NCBI GenBank assembly: GCA_003142255.1
Contig: PLLO01000008.1
Location: 1-64,000 of the forward strand
Direction: 5' to 3'
Source: Bacteroidales bacterium
GTDB taxonomy: Bacteria > Bacteroidota > Bacteroidia > Bacteroidales > VadinHA17
Length of the DNA: 64,000 bases
Shown: in pieces, positions 52,807-61,094 of the stretch
Layout: each line of letters begins with the position of its first letter
How positions within the stretch are numbered: the stretch's first letter is position 1
Position numbers and translations under genes: made by a program
The notes under the pieces: model-generated
Seen by the model: only the letters and a program-made list of their open reading frames with translations
Told to the model about the DNA's origin: nothing
Databases searched by the model: none

Positions 52807-54132
52807 ATGGAAAATAGTAAAAACCAATGGTCAAGGCGCCGCTTCCTGGGCACTGCAGTTGCAGGTGTTGCAGGTGCTGCAGTAGTTCCTTACTTCGCAG
52901 GATGCACATCAAAGAAAGTCTCAAAGGACATTAAGCTCGGCTTTATAGGCATGGGCCGACAGTCGATGTTCCTGCTGGATGGTTTCATAAACCTGCCTGG
53001 TGTAGAAGTGGTAGCCGGTTGCGATGTATACGGAGTAAAGCGCAGACGATTTGAGAAGAAAGTGAATGAATTCTATGTGAAAGCAGGGAAGAAGGTAAAA
53101 GTTGAAACTTACGAAAAGTATCAGGAACTTCTTGCCAGGAGAGATATTAATGCAGTCGTAATTGCCGTACCCGATCATTCGCATGCAATGGTGGCCATCG
53201 CAGCATGCAAGGCAGGCAAGGATGTTTATCTCGAAAAGCCGATGACCTTTACCATTTTTGAAGGACAGCAACTGATGAAGGTTGTCAGGGAAAATAAAAG
53301 AATCCTGGCTCTCGGCAGCCAGCAGCGATCCGATCCCAACTTCCAGCATGCCGTCAATCTGGTTCAGACCGGAGCCATTGGGAAAATTGTAACTGTGAAT
53401 GCCTACGTAGGGGCACCTCCGACTCCATATAACCTCCCGGAAGAGCCGATACCGTCAGATCTGAACTGGGATCTGTGGCTTGGCCCGTTGCCAACGCCCA
53501 TCCACTTCAACAGCCAGCTCGATCCTCCGATAACTCTTGATCCTCCTGAAGATGAAAAATTCTGGGGAGCATGGAGATGGTACAAGGAGACTGGCGGTGG
53601 TTTTACAACTGACTGGGGCGCTCACATGTTTGATATCGCACAGTGGGGACTTGGTATGGATAAAAACGGCCCTGTGGAAATATCACCGATTGGCGACGGC
53701 ACGGAATTCATGAAATTCAAATACGCCTCAGGAACAGTTATGACCTCAGAGCCATTCAATGATGAGAAGACCAAAGGCGTCAAGTTCTGGGGCGAAAGCG
53801 GATGGATAGAAGTTGCAAGAGGTTTTTTCAATGCTTCCGATCCAAAATTCAACCCTCCGGCCACGGCACAGGCTGATCCTAATGTGCCTTATGAGACAAA
53901 AATACCCCACCAGGTGAACTTCATCGAATCGGTACGTTCGCGCAAGGATCCTGTCGTCCCGGTTGAGATAGGCCATAGCAGCTGCACAGTATGCAACCTT
54001 GGAAACATCGCTTGCGATCTTAAAAGAACTATTTACTGGGATCCTAAGACTCAGACTTTCGTTAACGATACTGACGGTGCCGCGACGAAACTGATGAAAT
54101 ATGAATACAGGAGACCCTGGAAACTGATTTAA
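52807..54132 (+). CDS. Tat-exported Gfo/Idh/MocA family oxidoreductase
   Basis: A 441-residue protein with a twin-arginine signal (SRRRFLGTAVAGVAGAAVVP) followed by a lipobox-like YFAGC, so it may be a periplasmic lipoprotein. The Rossmann half begins LGFIGMGRQSMFLLDGF, the catalytic-type EKPM motif follows YLEKPMTF, and a C-terminal alpha/beta domain completes the fold. Such exported forms are frequent in Bacteroidota and oxidise or epimerise sugars or glycosides with NAD(P) folded in before export; the substrate is unknown. It is a single gene with a strong hairpin after it. Confidence 0.9.
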   Translation: MENSKNQWSRRRFLGTAVAGVAGAAVVPYFAGCTSKKVSKDIKLGFIGMGRQSMFLLDGFINLPGVEVVAGCDVYGVKRRRFEKKVNEFYVKAGKKVKVETYEKYQELLARRDINAVVIAVPDHSHAMVAIAACKAGKDVYLEKPMTFTIFEGQQLMKVVRENKRILALGSQQRSDPNFQHAVNLVQTGAIGKIVTVNAYVGAPPTPYNLPEEPIPSDLNWDLWLGPLPTPIHFNSQLDPPITLDPPEDEKFWGAWRWYKETGGGFTTDWGAHMFDIAQWGLGMDKNGPVEISPIGDGTEFMKFKYASGTVMTSEPFNDEKTKGVKFWGESGWIEVARGFFNASDPKFNPPATAQADPNVPYETKIPHQVNFIESVRSRKDPVVPVEIGHSSCTVCNLGNIACDLKRTIYWDPKTQTFVNDTDGAATKLMKYEYRRPWKLI

Positions 54133-54152
54133 TAAATGGGAAGGTCATATCT

Positions 54153-54180
54153 AAAGGGAAGAAGTAAAATTCTTCCCTTT
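54153..54180 (+). terminator. Hairpin terminator after the Gfo/Idh/MocA gene
   Basis: AAAGGGAAGAA (54153-54163) pairs perfectly with TTCTTCCCTTT (54170-54180) around a 6-base loop. The downstream U-run is short (GTGTTACTTT), so efficiency is uncertain. On the minus strand no U-run is present. Confidence 0.65.
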
Positions 54181-54205
54181 GTGTTACTTTCTGATTTCCT
54201 TTGTG

Positions 54206-54255
54206 ATCCTTTGTGGTTAAGTTCTTTTTTGTTTAACCGCAAGAGCACAAAGGAT
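54206..54255. repeat. Imperfect inverted repeat, common intergenic type
   Basis: ATCCTTTGTGGTTAA (54206-54220) faces a TTTAACC...CACAAAGGAT arm (54232-54255) around GTTCTTTTTTG. The right arm has an 8-base insert (CGCAAGAG). CCTTTGTG sequences of this form recur in Bacteroidota intergenic DNA, and the T run could assist termination on the plus strand. Confidence 0.5.
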
Positions 54256-54268
54256 TTTAATTTCATAA

Positions 54269-56875
54269 TTATAACTTTCTGTAGGAAAAATTGTCAAATA
54301 TCACGTTCCCTTTTCCAAAAGCAAAAAGGCCAGCCCTGAGACTCAGGAATTCACCGAATACATTATGATTATAACCAGTAGCATCAAGGCTCCTTTCAAC
54401 CCTGGTCCATTTAATTCCGTCGGCACTAAAATAAAAACTTACTTCGTTTTCGTCATTCAGGATTCTCAGAAAACCATGATTCCCAAGCAGATTTTCCTCC
54501 CTGCCTTTTGCATTCTTCTGAATGAAAACAGTAAACCGGGCAGAATCAACTGCAACATGAACATTAGCCAACTCATTATAATACAAACATAAGCCTGCCG
54601 TTACACCAGCATCAATAGTATATTCTACCATTATTTCGTATTTATGATCAGCAGTATTTACAAGCAATGGTGAACTATCGTCGAACGAGTTTCCTTCAGC
54701 TCTTAAAACCATTTTACCTCCATCGAGAGAAATCCTTTCGGGAGAATACCTTTTATAGAACTGCCACTGTAATCCTAACTTATTTCCTGAAAAGTCATCC
54801 GAAAGAACTTTGCCATCTACTGAAGATAACCCTGCAGGTTTCCGGATTGAATCATTGCATTTAACTCCTTCAGGAATATGGAACCAATGATCGGCAGTCC
54901 AAACCACGGGCAATATTAAAGTTTGTCTTCCCAGGGTATGGAAATTTTTTTCGTAGCCATGAAACATAATCCAGTAATTGCCACTGATATCATCAACCAG
55001 AGTGCCATGTCCCTGACTCCACCATCGTTCCGAGCGGTTATCGGTATGCACAACAGGATTATATGGTGAATTCTCCCATGGACCAAAAGGAGATTTTGCG
55101 CGGGCAGAAACCACCATATGTGAAGTTGCCGGACCAGATGTTCCTCCTTCAGCGACCGTCAGGTAATAATATCCGTCCTTAAAGGTCGATTTTGGCCCTT
55201 CAAGGCAAAAGCACTCGGTGCTCCATGTCTCAGGGAATTTCCACCCCTCGTAAATCAGTTTTGGTTCTCCCACAATGGATAATCCATCTTCAGCTAGCTG
55301 AACAATATAACCTTTTGAAAGATACAGATAACGATTCCCCTCAGGTGTAACCACATGACCCGGATCAATAAACCCCTTTAACTTCAAATCTACCGGCCCC
55401 GTCCATGGGCCTTCAGGCGATCGGGCGGTAACCACCCAGTTTGTTCCGCCGGCAGGGAAATAAATATAATAGGTGTCTTTATACCTGACCAGATCAGGTG
55501 CCCAGACCGAACCAACATTCTGGTGCAAAGCATGGCATATTCTTTCCCAGTGAATAAGATCGGTAGAATGCCATATCAATAATCCCGGGTAATAATTAAA
55601 CGAAGAATTAGTCAGGTAATAATCATTTCCCATTCGCAGGACTGACGGATCAGGATAATCGCCACCCAAAACAGGATTCAGGAAAAGATCATCATTGATT
55701 TTTTTCTGCCATTCCGTGTATTTATCCAATACCATCTTTGGGGCATAAGTATACCATGTATATCCACTACGTCTTTCACGGCTGACTTCTGCAAGCAAAT
55801 AAAGGAATTTGCTGTTACGGTCGCAAAACAAGGGTTTATCAGTTCCAAGTTCATAAAAGCGTGTCCAGATTGGTGGCGCGAGGGAGTCAATCACAACGAT
55901 CCGATCAGTTGTACTGGTTGTCCATTGTGATTTTTCAGGTGGAGCCGGAACTGTATTAACCCTGGTATAATAAATCTTCGAATCGTTAAACCATTTTACC
56001 GCAGATTGGACAGATTCAATTATTCTCTGACTGGGATGATCGAGGTTCATCAGGAATAATACCACAGGGACACTTTCCCCGTTGCAGATACTCGGCGGTT
56101 CAAAAGCTCTTGCCCAGGCTGGCTTTAGGTTAATTTCATCATATTGCTGACACCAGGCTGTAAGCCGGCCGTTGTCAACAATCTGGGAATTCAGGATACA
56201 TTCCAGACCTTTTTCATAAGCGAGGCTTGCTTCTTTCCGGACTTTGTCCCCAACAAATGAAAAGTTCGGGTCATTATCAACGATCTTTTTCAGCATTTCA
56301 ATTATACCTAAAAATGCACCGTCGTTGAATGTTATTCTCCTGCTGTAATTATTTTCAAGGGGAAAATATTGAGGCCAGCCACCATTTGGATATTGGGCAG
56401 AAAGAACAAAATTGATCCCTTTTAAGCAAGCCTCTTTATATTTTTCTACTTTATAAAGGGTATAAACCTGGGCCAGATATTCAATATGTGTGTATGTCGT
56501 TGAATTATCGAAAGTGGTATGCAAGATATTCCTGGTTTTAACCAGACTGTCCACCTGCTTGCTTGTCAGTATGGCCTGCATATCGTAATTCTTAGGCCAT
56601 CCGCCATTGTTTCTCTGGTATAAAAGTATGTTATCGGCAATCTTGATTATCTCCGATTCCTTGTATCTCGGTTGATTTGCTACCGGGTTGACAATATTCC
56701 CATCGTCATGAATATCATACCAGTGATGAACACTATCAAAAAACGGATTTGTGCTGATAATTGCTTTTTTTTCATCATTTACTTTTACCTGCCCGTTTAA
56801 TGGCATATAAAAAAATATGGTAAATAAACTCATAATGATGAGTTTATCATACCTATCCGAAATTTTCTTCCTCAT
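54269..56875 (-). CDS. PL10 pectate lyase fused to a GH43 domain and a C-terminal beta-sandwich
   Basis: An 868-residue exported protein (signal about 1-29, ending PLNGQ). Residues about 60-385 are PL10: NNGGWPKNYD, TTFDNSTTYTHIEYLA, QYPNGGWPQYFPL and WTRFYELGTDKPLF. Residues about 395-690 are GH43, a five-blade propeller: base Asp in GGDYPDPSVL, the middle Asp in FIDPGHV, and the acid Glu in CLEGP. Residues about 700-868 form a beta-sandwich like those after GH43. Pectate lyase cuts polygalacturonate by beta-elimination, and the GH43 part probably removes arabinose or xylose side chains. It is the last gene of the pectin locus. Confidence 0.9.
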   Translation of the reverse strand: MRKKISDRYDKLIIMSLFTIFFYMPLNGQVKVNDEKKAIISTNPFFDSVHHWYDIHDDGNIVNPVANQPRYKESEIIKIADNILLYQRNNGGWPKNYDMQAILTSKQVDSLVKTRNILHTTFDNSTTYTHIEYLAQVYTLYKVEKYKEACLKGINFVLSAQYPNGGWPQYFPLENNYSRRITFNDGAFLGIIEMLKKIVDNDPNFSFVGDKVRKEASLAYEKGLECILNSQIVDNGRLTAWCQQYDEINLKPAWARAFEPPSICNGESVPVVLFLMNLDHPSQRIIESVQSAVKWFNDSKIYYTRVNTVPAPPEKSQWTTSTTDRIVVIDSLAPPIWTRFYELGTDKPLFCDRNSKFLYLLAEVSRERRSGYTWYTYAPKMVLDKYTEWQKKINDDLFLNPVLGGDYPDPSVLRMGNDYYLTNSSFNYYPGLLIWHSTDLIHWERICHALHQNVGSVWAPDLVRYKDTYYIYFPAGGTNWVVTARSPEGPWTGPVDLKLKGFIDPGHVVTPEGNRYLYLSKGYIVQLAEDGLSIVGEPKLIYEGWKFPETWSTECFCLEGPKSTFKDGYYYLTVAEGGTSGPATSHMVVSARAKSPFGPWENSPYNPVVHTDNRSERWWSQGHGTLVDDISGNYWIMFHGYEKNFHTLGRQTLILPVVWTADHWFHIPEGVKCNDSIRKPAGLSSVDGKVLSDDFSGNKLGLQWQFYKRYSPERISLDGGKMVLRAEGNSFDDSSPLLVNTADHKYEIMVEYTIDAGVTAGLCLYYNELANVHVAVDSARFTVFIQKNAKGREENLLGNHGFLRILNDENEVSFYFSADGIKWTRVERSLDATGYNHNVFGEFLSLRAGLFAFGKGNVIFDNFSYRKL

Positions 56876-57004
56876 GATTAATGCATCACATAAAAGTTAA
56901 AAACAACTATTCTAGCTTTCACAGGAAAGCAATTTATAGCATCGTGATATTTTGCTGACCGGAGCATAACATCTCTCTTCTCCTGGACCAGTTTGTCCAT
57001 AAAA

Positions 57005-57676
57005 TCAGTATTTCAGAAAATCATCAGGTCTGAGAGCTTTCGGAGAGACCCTGATCTCGTAAATTGATCCCCTGAACCATGAAACCTCATTCTGTCTCAT
57101 TCCCAGGGATGTATTTCCGCTTTTGAGGGGGGCACATTTCAGAAACCCTTCAAGTTCTTTCCTGCCATTTACATATACAGAGAATTTACCATTATCATTT
57201 ATATAGGCAAGGTGGTACCAGCTGTCAAACGGATGAAGAAGACCTGGATCAATCAAAGCCATCTGATCATCGCCTGTCTTTATGAATGCATCTGAATACC
57301 ATCCTGCAGGTGTTGCCCTTAATTCGAGGAGGACCCTGTCACTCTGAACTTCACCGCAATGGAAAAAGCGCTGTTCGAAATTTCCGCCGCTCTGTGGCTG
57401 GAATATCAATTCGATTGTAAATTGTTCCAGACCAGCCAGAGGCATACTTTCGAGAAGAATTCCATCGGAAGATCCGTTAAAGGATACAGCTTCTCCGTAT
57501 TTGCATTTCATGGTTAAAGGCTTCCCGACAACTTTCATTTTTTCTTTCAGATTGCTGACAATCCATTCGGTGACTGCAGATTTGCTGTCTGCATTGTTTT
57601 TTTGTTTCATGATCGTTTGATTTGGTGTTAGTGATAAGACAGAAATGAACATAATTAACAAACCCGTCCTGAACAT
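57005..57676 (-). CDS. Secreted LamG-fold (concanavalin-A-like) protein
   Basis: A 223-residue protein with a signal peptide (about 1-18). The rest is a single LamG/laminin-G-like jelly roll: GEAVSFNGSSDGILLESM, then FTIELIFQPQSGG, WYHLAYINDNGKFSVYVNG, and the closing SWFRGSIYEIRVSPKAL. Such small domains bind glycans or are inactive enzyme relatives. Position between PL9 and PL10-GH43 suggests a pectin-binding or accessory role. No catalytic pair was noted. Confidence 0.8.
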   Translation of the reverse strand: MFRTGLLIMFISVLSLTPNQTIMKQKNNADSKSAVTEWIVSNLKEKMKVVGKPLTMKCKYGEAVSFNGSSDGILLESMPLAGLEQFTIELIFQPQSGGNFEQRFFHCGEVQSDRVLLELRATPAGWYSDAFIKTGDDQMALIDPGLLHPFDSWYHLAYINDNGKFSVYVNGRKELEGFLKCAPLKSGNTSLGMRQNEVSWFRGSIYEIRVSPKALRPDDFLKY

Positions 57677-57800
57677 TTGAAATTTAATTTTAAGATAATT
57701 GCCAATGTATTAAAAAATGCGCAGTTGTGTTGTTCTTCGTCTGTTAAAAAGACTTCCTGCAAGAATTACCGGATAGAATATTTACAAGACATATGATATC

Positions 57801-59264
57801 TTACTTGATAACTTTAAAAACAAACTGTCTGTCTCCCTGTGATAATTCTAAAATGTATAATCCATTGATTAGCCCGCCACAGTTAATTTGATTTACATTA
57901 GCATCTATTTGGGTTTGATAAGCTAATTGTCCTTTTAAGTCATAGAGTTTGCATATCATATTGCCGTCAGGTTTCTGATTAAAATTGAAGACCAGATTAT
58001 CCCCTGAGAAAAATGGATTTAGCTTGTTGTAATATTCATCAATTTTTTCTATAGCCGTAACAATATGTTCAAAAGCACCCAAATCCGGGGCAGATCCGGA
58101 AAAAACCAAACCAACGTTAGTTCCGGCATCGATCAGGTCACTTGACTCATTCAAATGGAAAAAATTCACCTTTGGCAGATTTCCGTCGGAAGAACGGGCA
58201 CCTGACACACCTGTGGTATCCAGTGTAACAAAATCGTCATTAGTTACAATAAAAGGAACCATCCAGCTATTCGTTGTTTGATTGACAAAACTGCCTAAGG
58301 TGACTTTACCCTCAAAGTTTATACAATTAGTTATAGTGCATATTTTCCCGGCAGCAAGCGTTTTGTAGATACTGTAATTATCGCCAGTATTTCGATAAGC
58401 AGAGCAGTTGTATAAAACCATAGAACCAACATTGCTGTTCTGATCAAATCCTTTGCCTTTATTGTCAAAAGAAACACAATTCTTCAGTGCAAAGTTGTGT
58501 TTCAGGGTTTTATCATCACTGCCCCCCATTTTAAAACCATTACCATTGGCATTAGCGCCTGCATCTGTTCCATCTTTAAAATAACCATTCATCCATGACC
58601 AGCAATTTACTAAAACGGTACTCACATCGTCATTGCCCCTCAAATATCCATCCCATCCATCATCAACGTTGAGCCAGGCCCTGCAACCATAGAAACTATT
58701 ATTCGTCCCTACATCTAATTTACAAGAAAAGCCATCAGCATCGCCATAATCTGTTGGATCAGCATTCCAATACGAATCACAATCAAATATCTGGTTATCA
58801 TGTGCACCTCCCGACAATTGCATACCTGAGTCCATATTCTCGAAAAATGAACAAAATTCAATTGTGTTATAGGCCCCTGATATTAATATACCGTTATCTC
58901 CTGCTTTTCGTACATCCAAACCTTTGATATGCCAGAAATTTCCTCTCAAGTCAATACCGCGCGTCCCAAAAATTGTTCCTGAAAAATCAAGTAACGGTCG
59001 TTCTTCGGAGTAGCCTTCCAAACGGATAGGCATTTTATCTGTTCCGCTTTTTGTGAGAGTGATCGTAGCAGAGATTGCATACGTCCCTCCCCGTAAATAA
59101 ATAATATCTCCAGCTATGGCAATTCCGACAGCTTTAGAGATTGTTTTAAATGGAGATGACAAAGATGTGCCACTATTGGTATCTCCTCCGTCAGCTGCGA
59201 CATAATAGACATTCCCTTTTGTCATTATTGAAACAAACAACAAAAGAATTGTGATTTTTTTCAT
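57801..59264 (-). CDS. PL9 pectate lyase with type IX secretion sorting domain
   Basis: A 487-residue beta-helix lyase with a signal (about 1-18). Early repeats (GGDTNSGTSLSSPFKTISKA) and the calcium/catalytic Asp cluster GDADGFSCK, then NVDDGWDGYLR, then the Lys in NGNGFKMGG, match Pel9A-type enzymes. The last 75 residues (about 415-487) are the beta-sandwich C-terminal sorting domain of the Por/T9SS type, ending YILELSQGDRQFVFKVIK. The enzyme is therefore exported to the cell surface or medium and cuts homogalacturonan endo-wise. A hairpin precedes its start on the minus strand. Confidence 0.92.
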   Translation of the reverse strand: MKKITILLLFVSIMTKGNVYYVAADGGDTNSGTSLSSPFKTISKAVGIAIAGDIIYLRGGTYAISATITLTKSGTDKMPIRLEGYSEERPLLDFSGTIFGTRGIDLRGNFWHIKGLDVRKAGDNGILISGAYNTIEFCSFFENMDSGMQLSGGAHDNQIFDCDSYWNADPTDYGDADGFSCKLDVGTNNSFYGCRAWLNVDDGWDGYLRGNDDVSTVLVNCWSWMNGYFKDGTDAGANANGNGFKMGGSDDKTLKHNFALKNCVSFDNKGKGFDQNSNVGSMVLYNCSAYRNTGDNYSIYKTLAAGKICTITNCINFEGKVTLGSFVNQTTNSWMVPFIVTNDDFVTLDTTGVSGARSSDGNLPKVNFFHLNESSDLIDAGTNVGLVFSGSAPDLGAFEHIVTAIEKIDEYYNKLNPFFSGDNLVFNFNQKPDGNMICKLYDLKGQLAYQTQIDANVNQINCGGLINGLYILELSQGDRQFVFKVIK

Positions 59265-59360
59265 GTCCCCGAAAGCATAATTTTCGTATTGGAATTATTC
59301 TGTGGCTAATCATACTATGTATTGCAGAACGATAAATATCTCGCTCTAAAATCATCATCA

Positions 59361-59386
59361 AGACCGGGAGAAAAATCTCCCGGTCT
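59361..59386 (-). terminator. Strong hairpin between surface-protein gene and PL9 gene
   Basis: AGACCGGGAGA and TCTCCCGGTCT form a perfect 11-base stem with an AAAA loop (TTTT on the minus strand). The following minus-strand bases are TGATGATGATTTT, not a tight U-run. It may be a partial terminator or processing stem that lowers lyase expression relative to SusC/SusD. Confidence 0.65.
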
Positions 59387-59428
59387 GAGAAGATGATACA
59401 AAACAAACCTAAACCTAACCTCAATAAA

Positions 59429-61075
59429 CTAAGGTCTCCAGCGCGGATCGCCGGTGTTGCTTTTACCGACAAAACCTGCATCCAGAAAATGGAAGTCATG
59501 TGTTGTTAAAGGATCTACCCATAAGGCAGTTGATGCTCCTGAATAAGCAGTCAGGCTGCTCATAATAGAGGTTGCGGGCGTAAAAAAATCGTCATAATCA
59601 GTAGTGCGATAAGAATTGCTGATTGTCAATGTTGCGGAAGTCCTTACGCCATTTGTATGTGCAGCTGCAGTGCTTCCGAAAATGCAATTTTGAATAGTTA
59701 TTCCACTACTTAATGTAGTCGCGTTTGCATCAATAATATACCTGCTTGTGCTTCCTGTAGTGTATGTAATCTGATTGAGGGTACAATTTTTAACAACGAT
59801 GCTGGTAGATGCTGTATTGTTTGAATATAAAACCAGATACGACAGGAAATTATAGATAGTTGAATTACTGAAAGTTATATTATTAATTGTCCCTGTTGCA
59901 GTGTTTGAACTGATGATCCCGTAGCTTGTAGAGTTGGTGCTGTAATCGAACAAAGTGCAATTGTTGACAATAAAATTGTTAATATACTGTGTTGCAGTTC
60001 CTCTTAACCGAATCAAGTGTCTGCTGAAATGGCTAAGTACACAGCCTTCAAATCTCAGGGTTCCTATATTACAGGCATTTGCAGTTCCCTGGTCATAGAC
60101 TCCTGTAATCATGCCTTCAGGTGAATTGTTGTTTATATAACCGGTAATGGTTACGTTCTGGAAAACTATAGAATCAGAGGGAGTCAGCGCCGGATCGATA
60201 AGGAACATAGGCGCAGTTGTACTTGCTCCTGAAGCTACATACAGAGTCGGCAGGTTTGTATTGTATATTGCCCTGATTTTAATGCTTTTATTAATTATGG
60301 CATTACCGGTAAAAACGAACGTCCCTCCCTGCGGTAAAAGAATCACATCACCTGGATTTGCAGCAATAATTGCAGTCAGCAGATTATCCCCGGAAGCAAG
60401 CATTACATTACCTTCAAGAGCAAGATTTCTTTTCCCTCTTACGAATGTACCATTCATCAGGCGGACTTCATATTTGGCGTTTGGGATACTGGTAAGGACT
60501 TTAACACCTGCTGCCATTTCACCAGCAGTGATCGGATAGGAAGTCTCAATGGTTCCATTGACAAACAGAAGAGCGGTTGCAGCTGACCCCGGCTTCCACC
60601 TTACAGTGCAAGCATTTAAACCAGACAATTCGCTTGCATAATTGGTAAACAGGTTTTCCGGACCAGACTTATATGTTGTTGAAGCCCATTTTGAGTCTTC
60701 AACTCCAGTCAGAGAGCTTACAGCTTTAATTCTTGTGGTAAACTGCGTATCTCCGGCAGGCAGTACGAACTGTAATGACATTACATTAACTGTTCCGGGA
60801 AGCGCTGGTATAGTATCCGTTTGGATCAATGCGCTCTCAATAAAATCAGCGCCATTATATGTTTCAAGAATATAGTGGTCAGTATTTTTTACGGGCGACC
60901 AACTCAAAGTAACCGTTGTAACATTGCTTATTACAGAAGAGAGGCCAACGGGTGTAAAATCCCTGCTAAAAGAAAGCTGATCAACTACCGGGACAATATC
61001 TTCTTTACATGAATTCAGAAGGAACATTGAAGAGAGCCCGATAAATAATCCAATATTTATAAATATCTTTTTCAT
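59429..61075 (-). CDS. DUF4957/DUF5123-type surface glycan-binding lipoprotein
   Basis: From the ATG at 61075 the protein has 548 residues, with lipoprotein signal SMFLLNSC (Cys22). An earlier Met would add 12 residues and disturb the signal. Two FnIII-like domains (about 40-215) precede a DUF4957-type beta-helix (about 225-400: VILLPQGGTFVFTG) and a DUF5123-type end (about 400-548) that closes with VDPLTTHDFHF and KSNTGDPRW. Proteins of this type accompany SusC/SusD in pectin loci and bind polysaccharide at the cell surface. It begins 19 bases after SusD. Confidence 0.85.
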   Translation of the reverse strand: MKKIFINIGLFIGLSSMFLLNSCKEDIVPVVDQLSFSRDFTPVGLSSVISNVTTVTLSWSPVKNTDHYILETYNGADFIESALIQTDTIPALPGTVNVMSLQFVLPAGDTQFTTRIKAVSSLTGVEDSKWASTTYKSGPENLFTNYASELSGLNACTVRWKPGSAATALLFVNGTIETSYPITAGEMAAGVKVLTSIPNAKYEVRLMNGTFVRGKRNLALEGNVMLASGDNLLTAIIAANPGDVILLPQGGTFVFTGNAIINKSIKIRAIYNTNLPTLYVASGASTTAPMFLIDPALTPSDSIVFQNVTITGYINNNSPEGMITGVYDQGTANACNIGTLRFEGCVLSHFSRHLIRLRGTATQYINNFIVNNCTLFDYSTNSTSYGIISSNTATGTINNITFSNSTIYNFLSYLVLYSNNTASTSIVVKNCTLNQITYTTGSTSRYIIDANATTLSSGITIQNCIFGSTAAAHTNGVRTSATLTISNSYRTTDYDDFFTPATSIMSSLTAYSGASTALWVDPLTTHDFHFLDAGFVGKSNTGDPRWRP

Positions 61076-61094
61076 AGATAACAATTTATTATTG

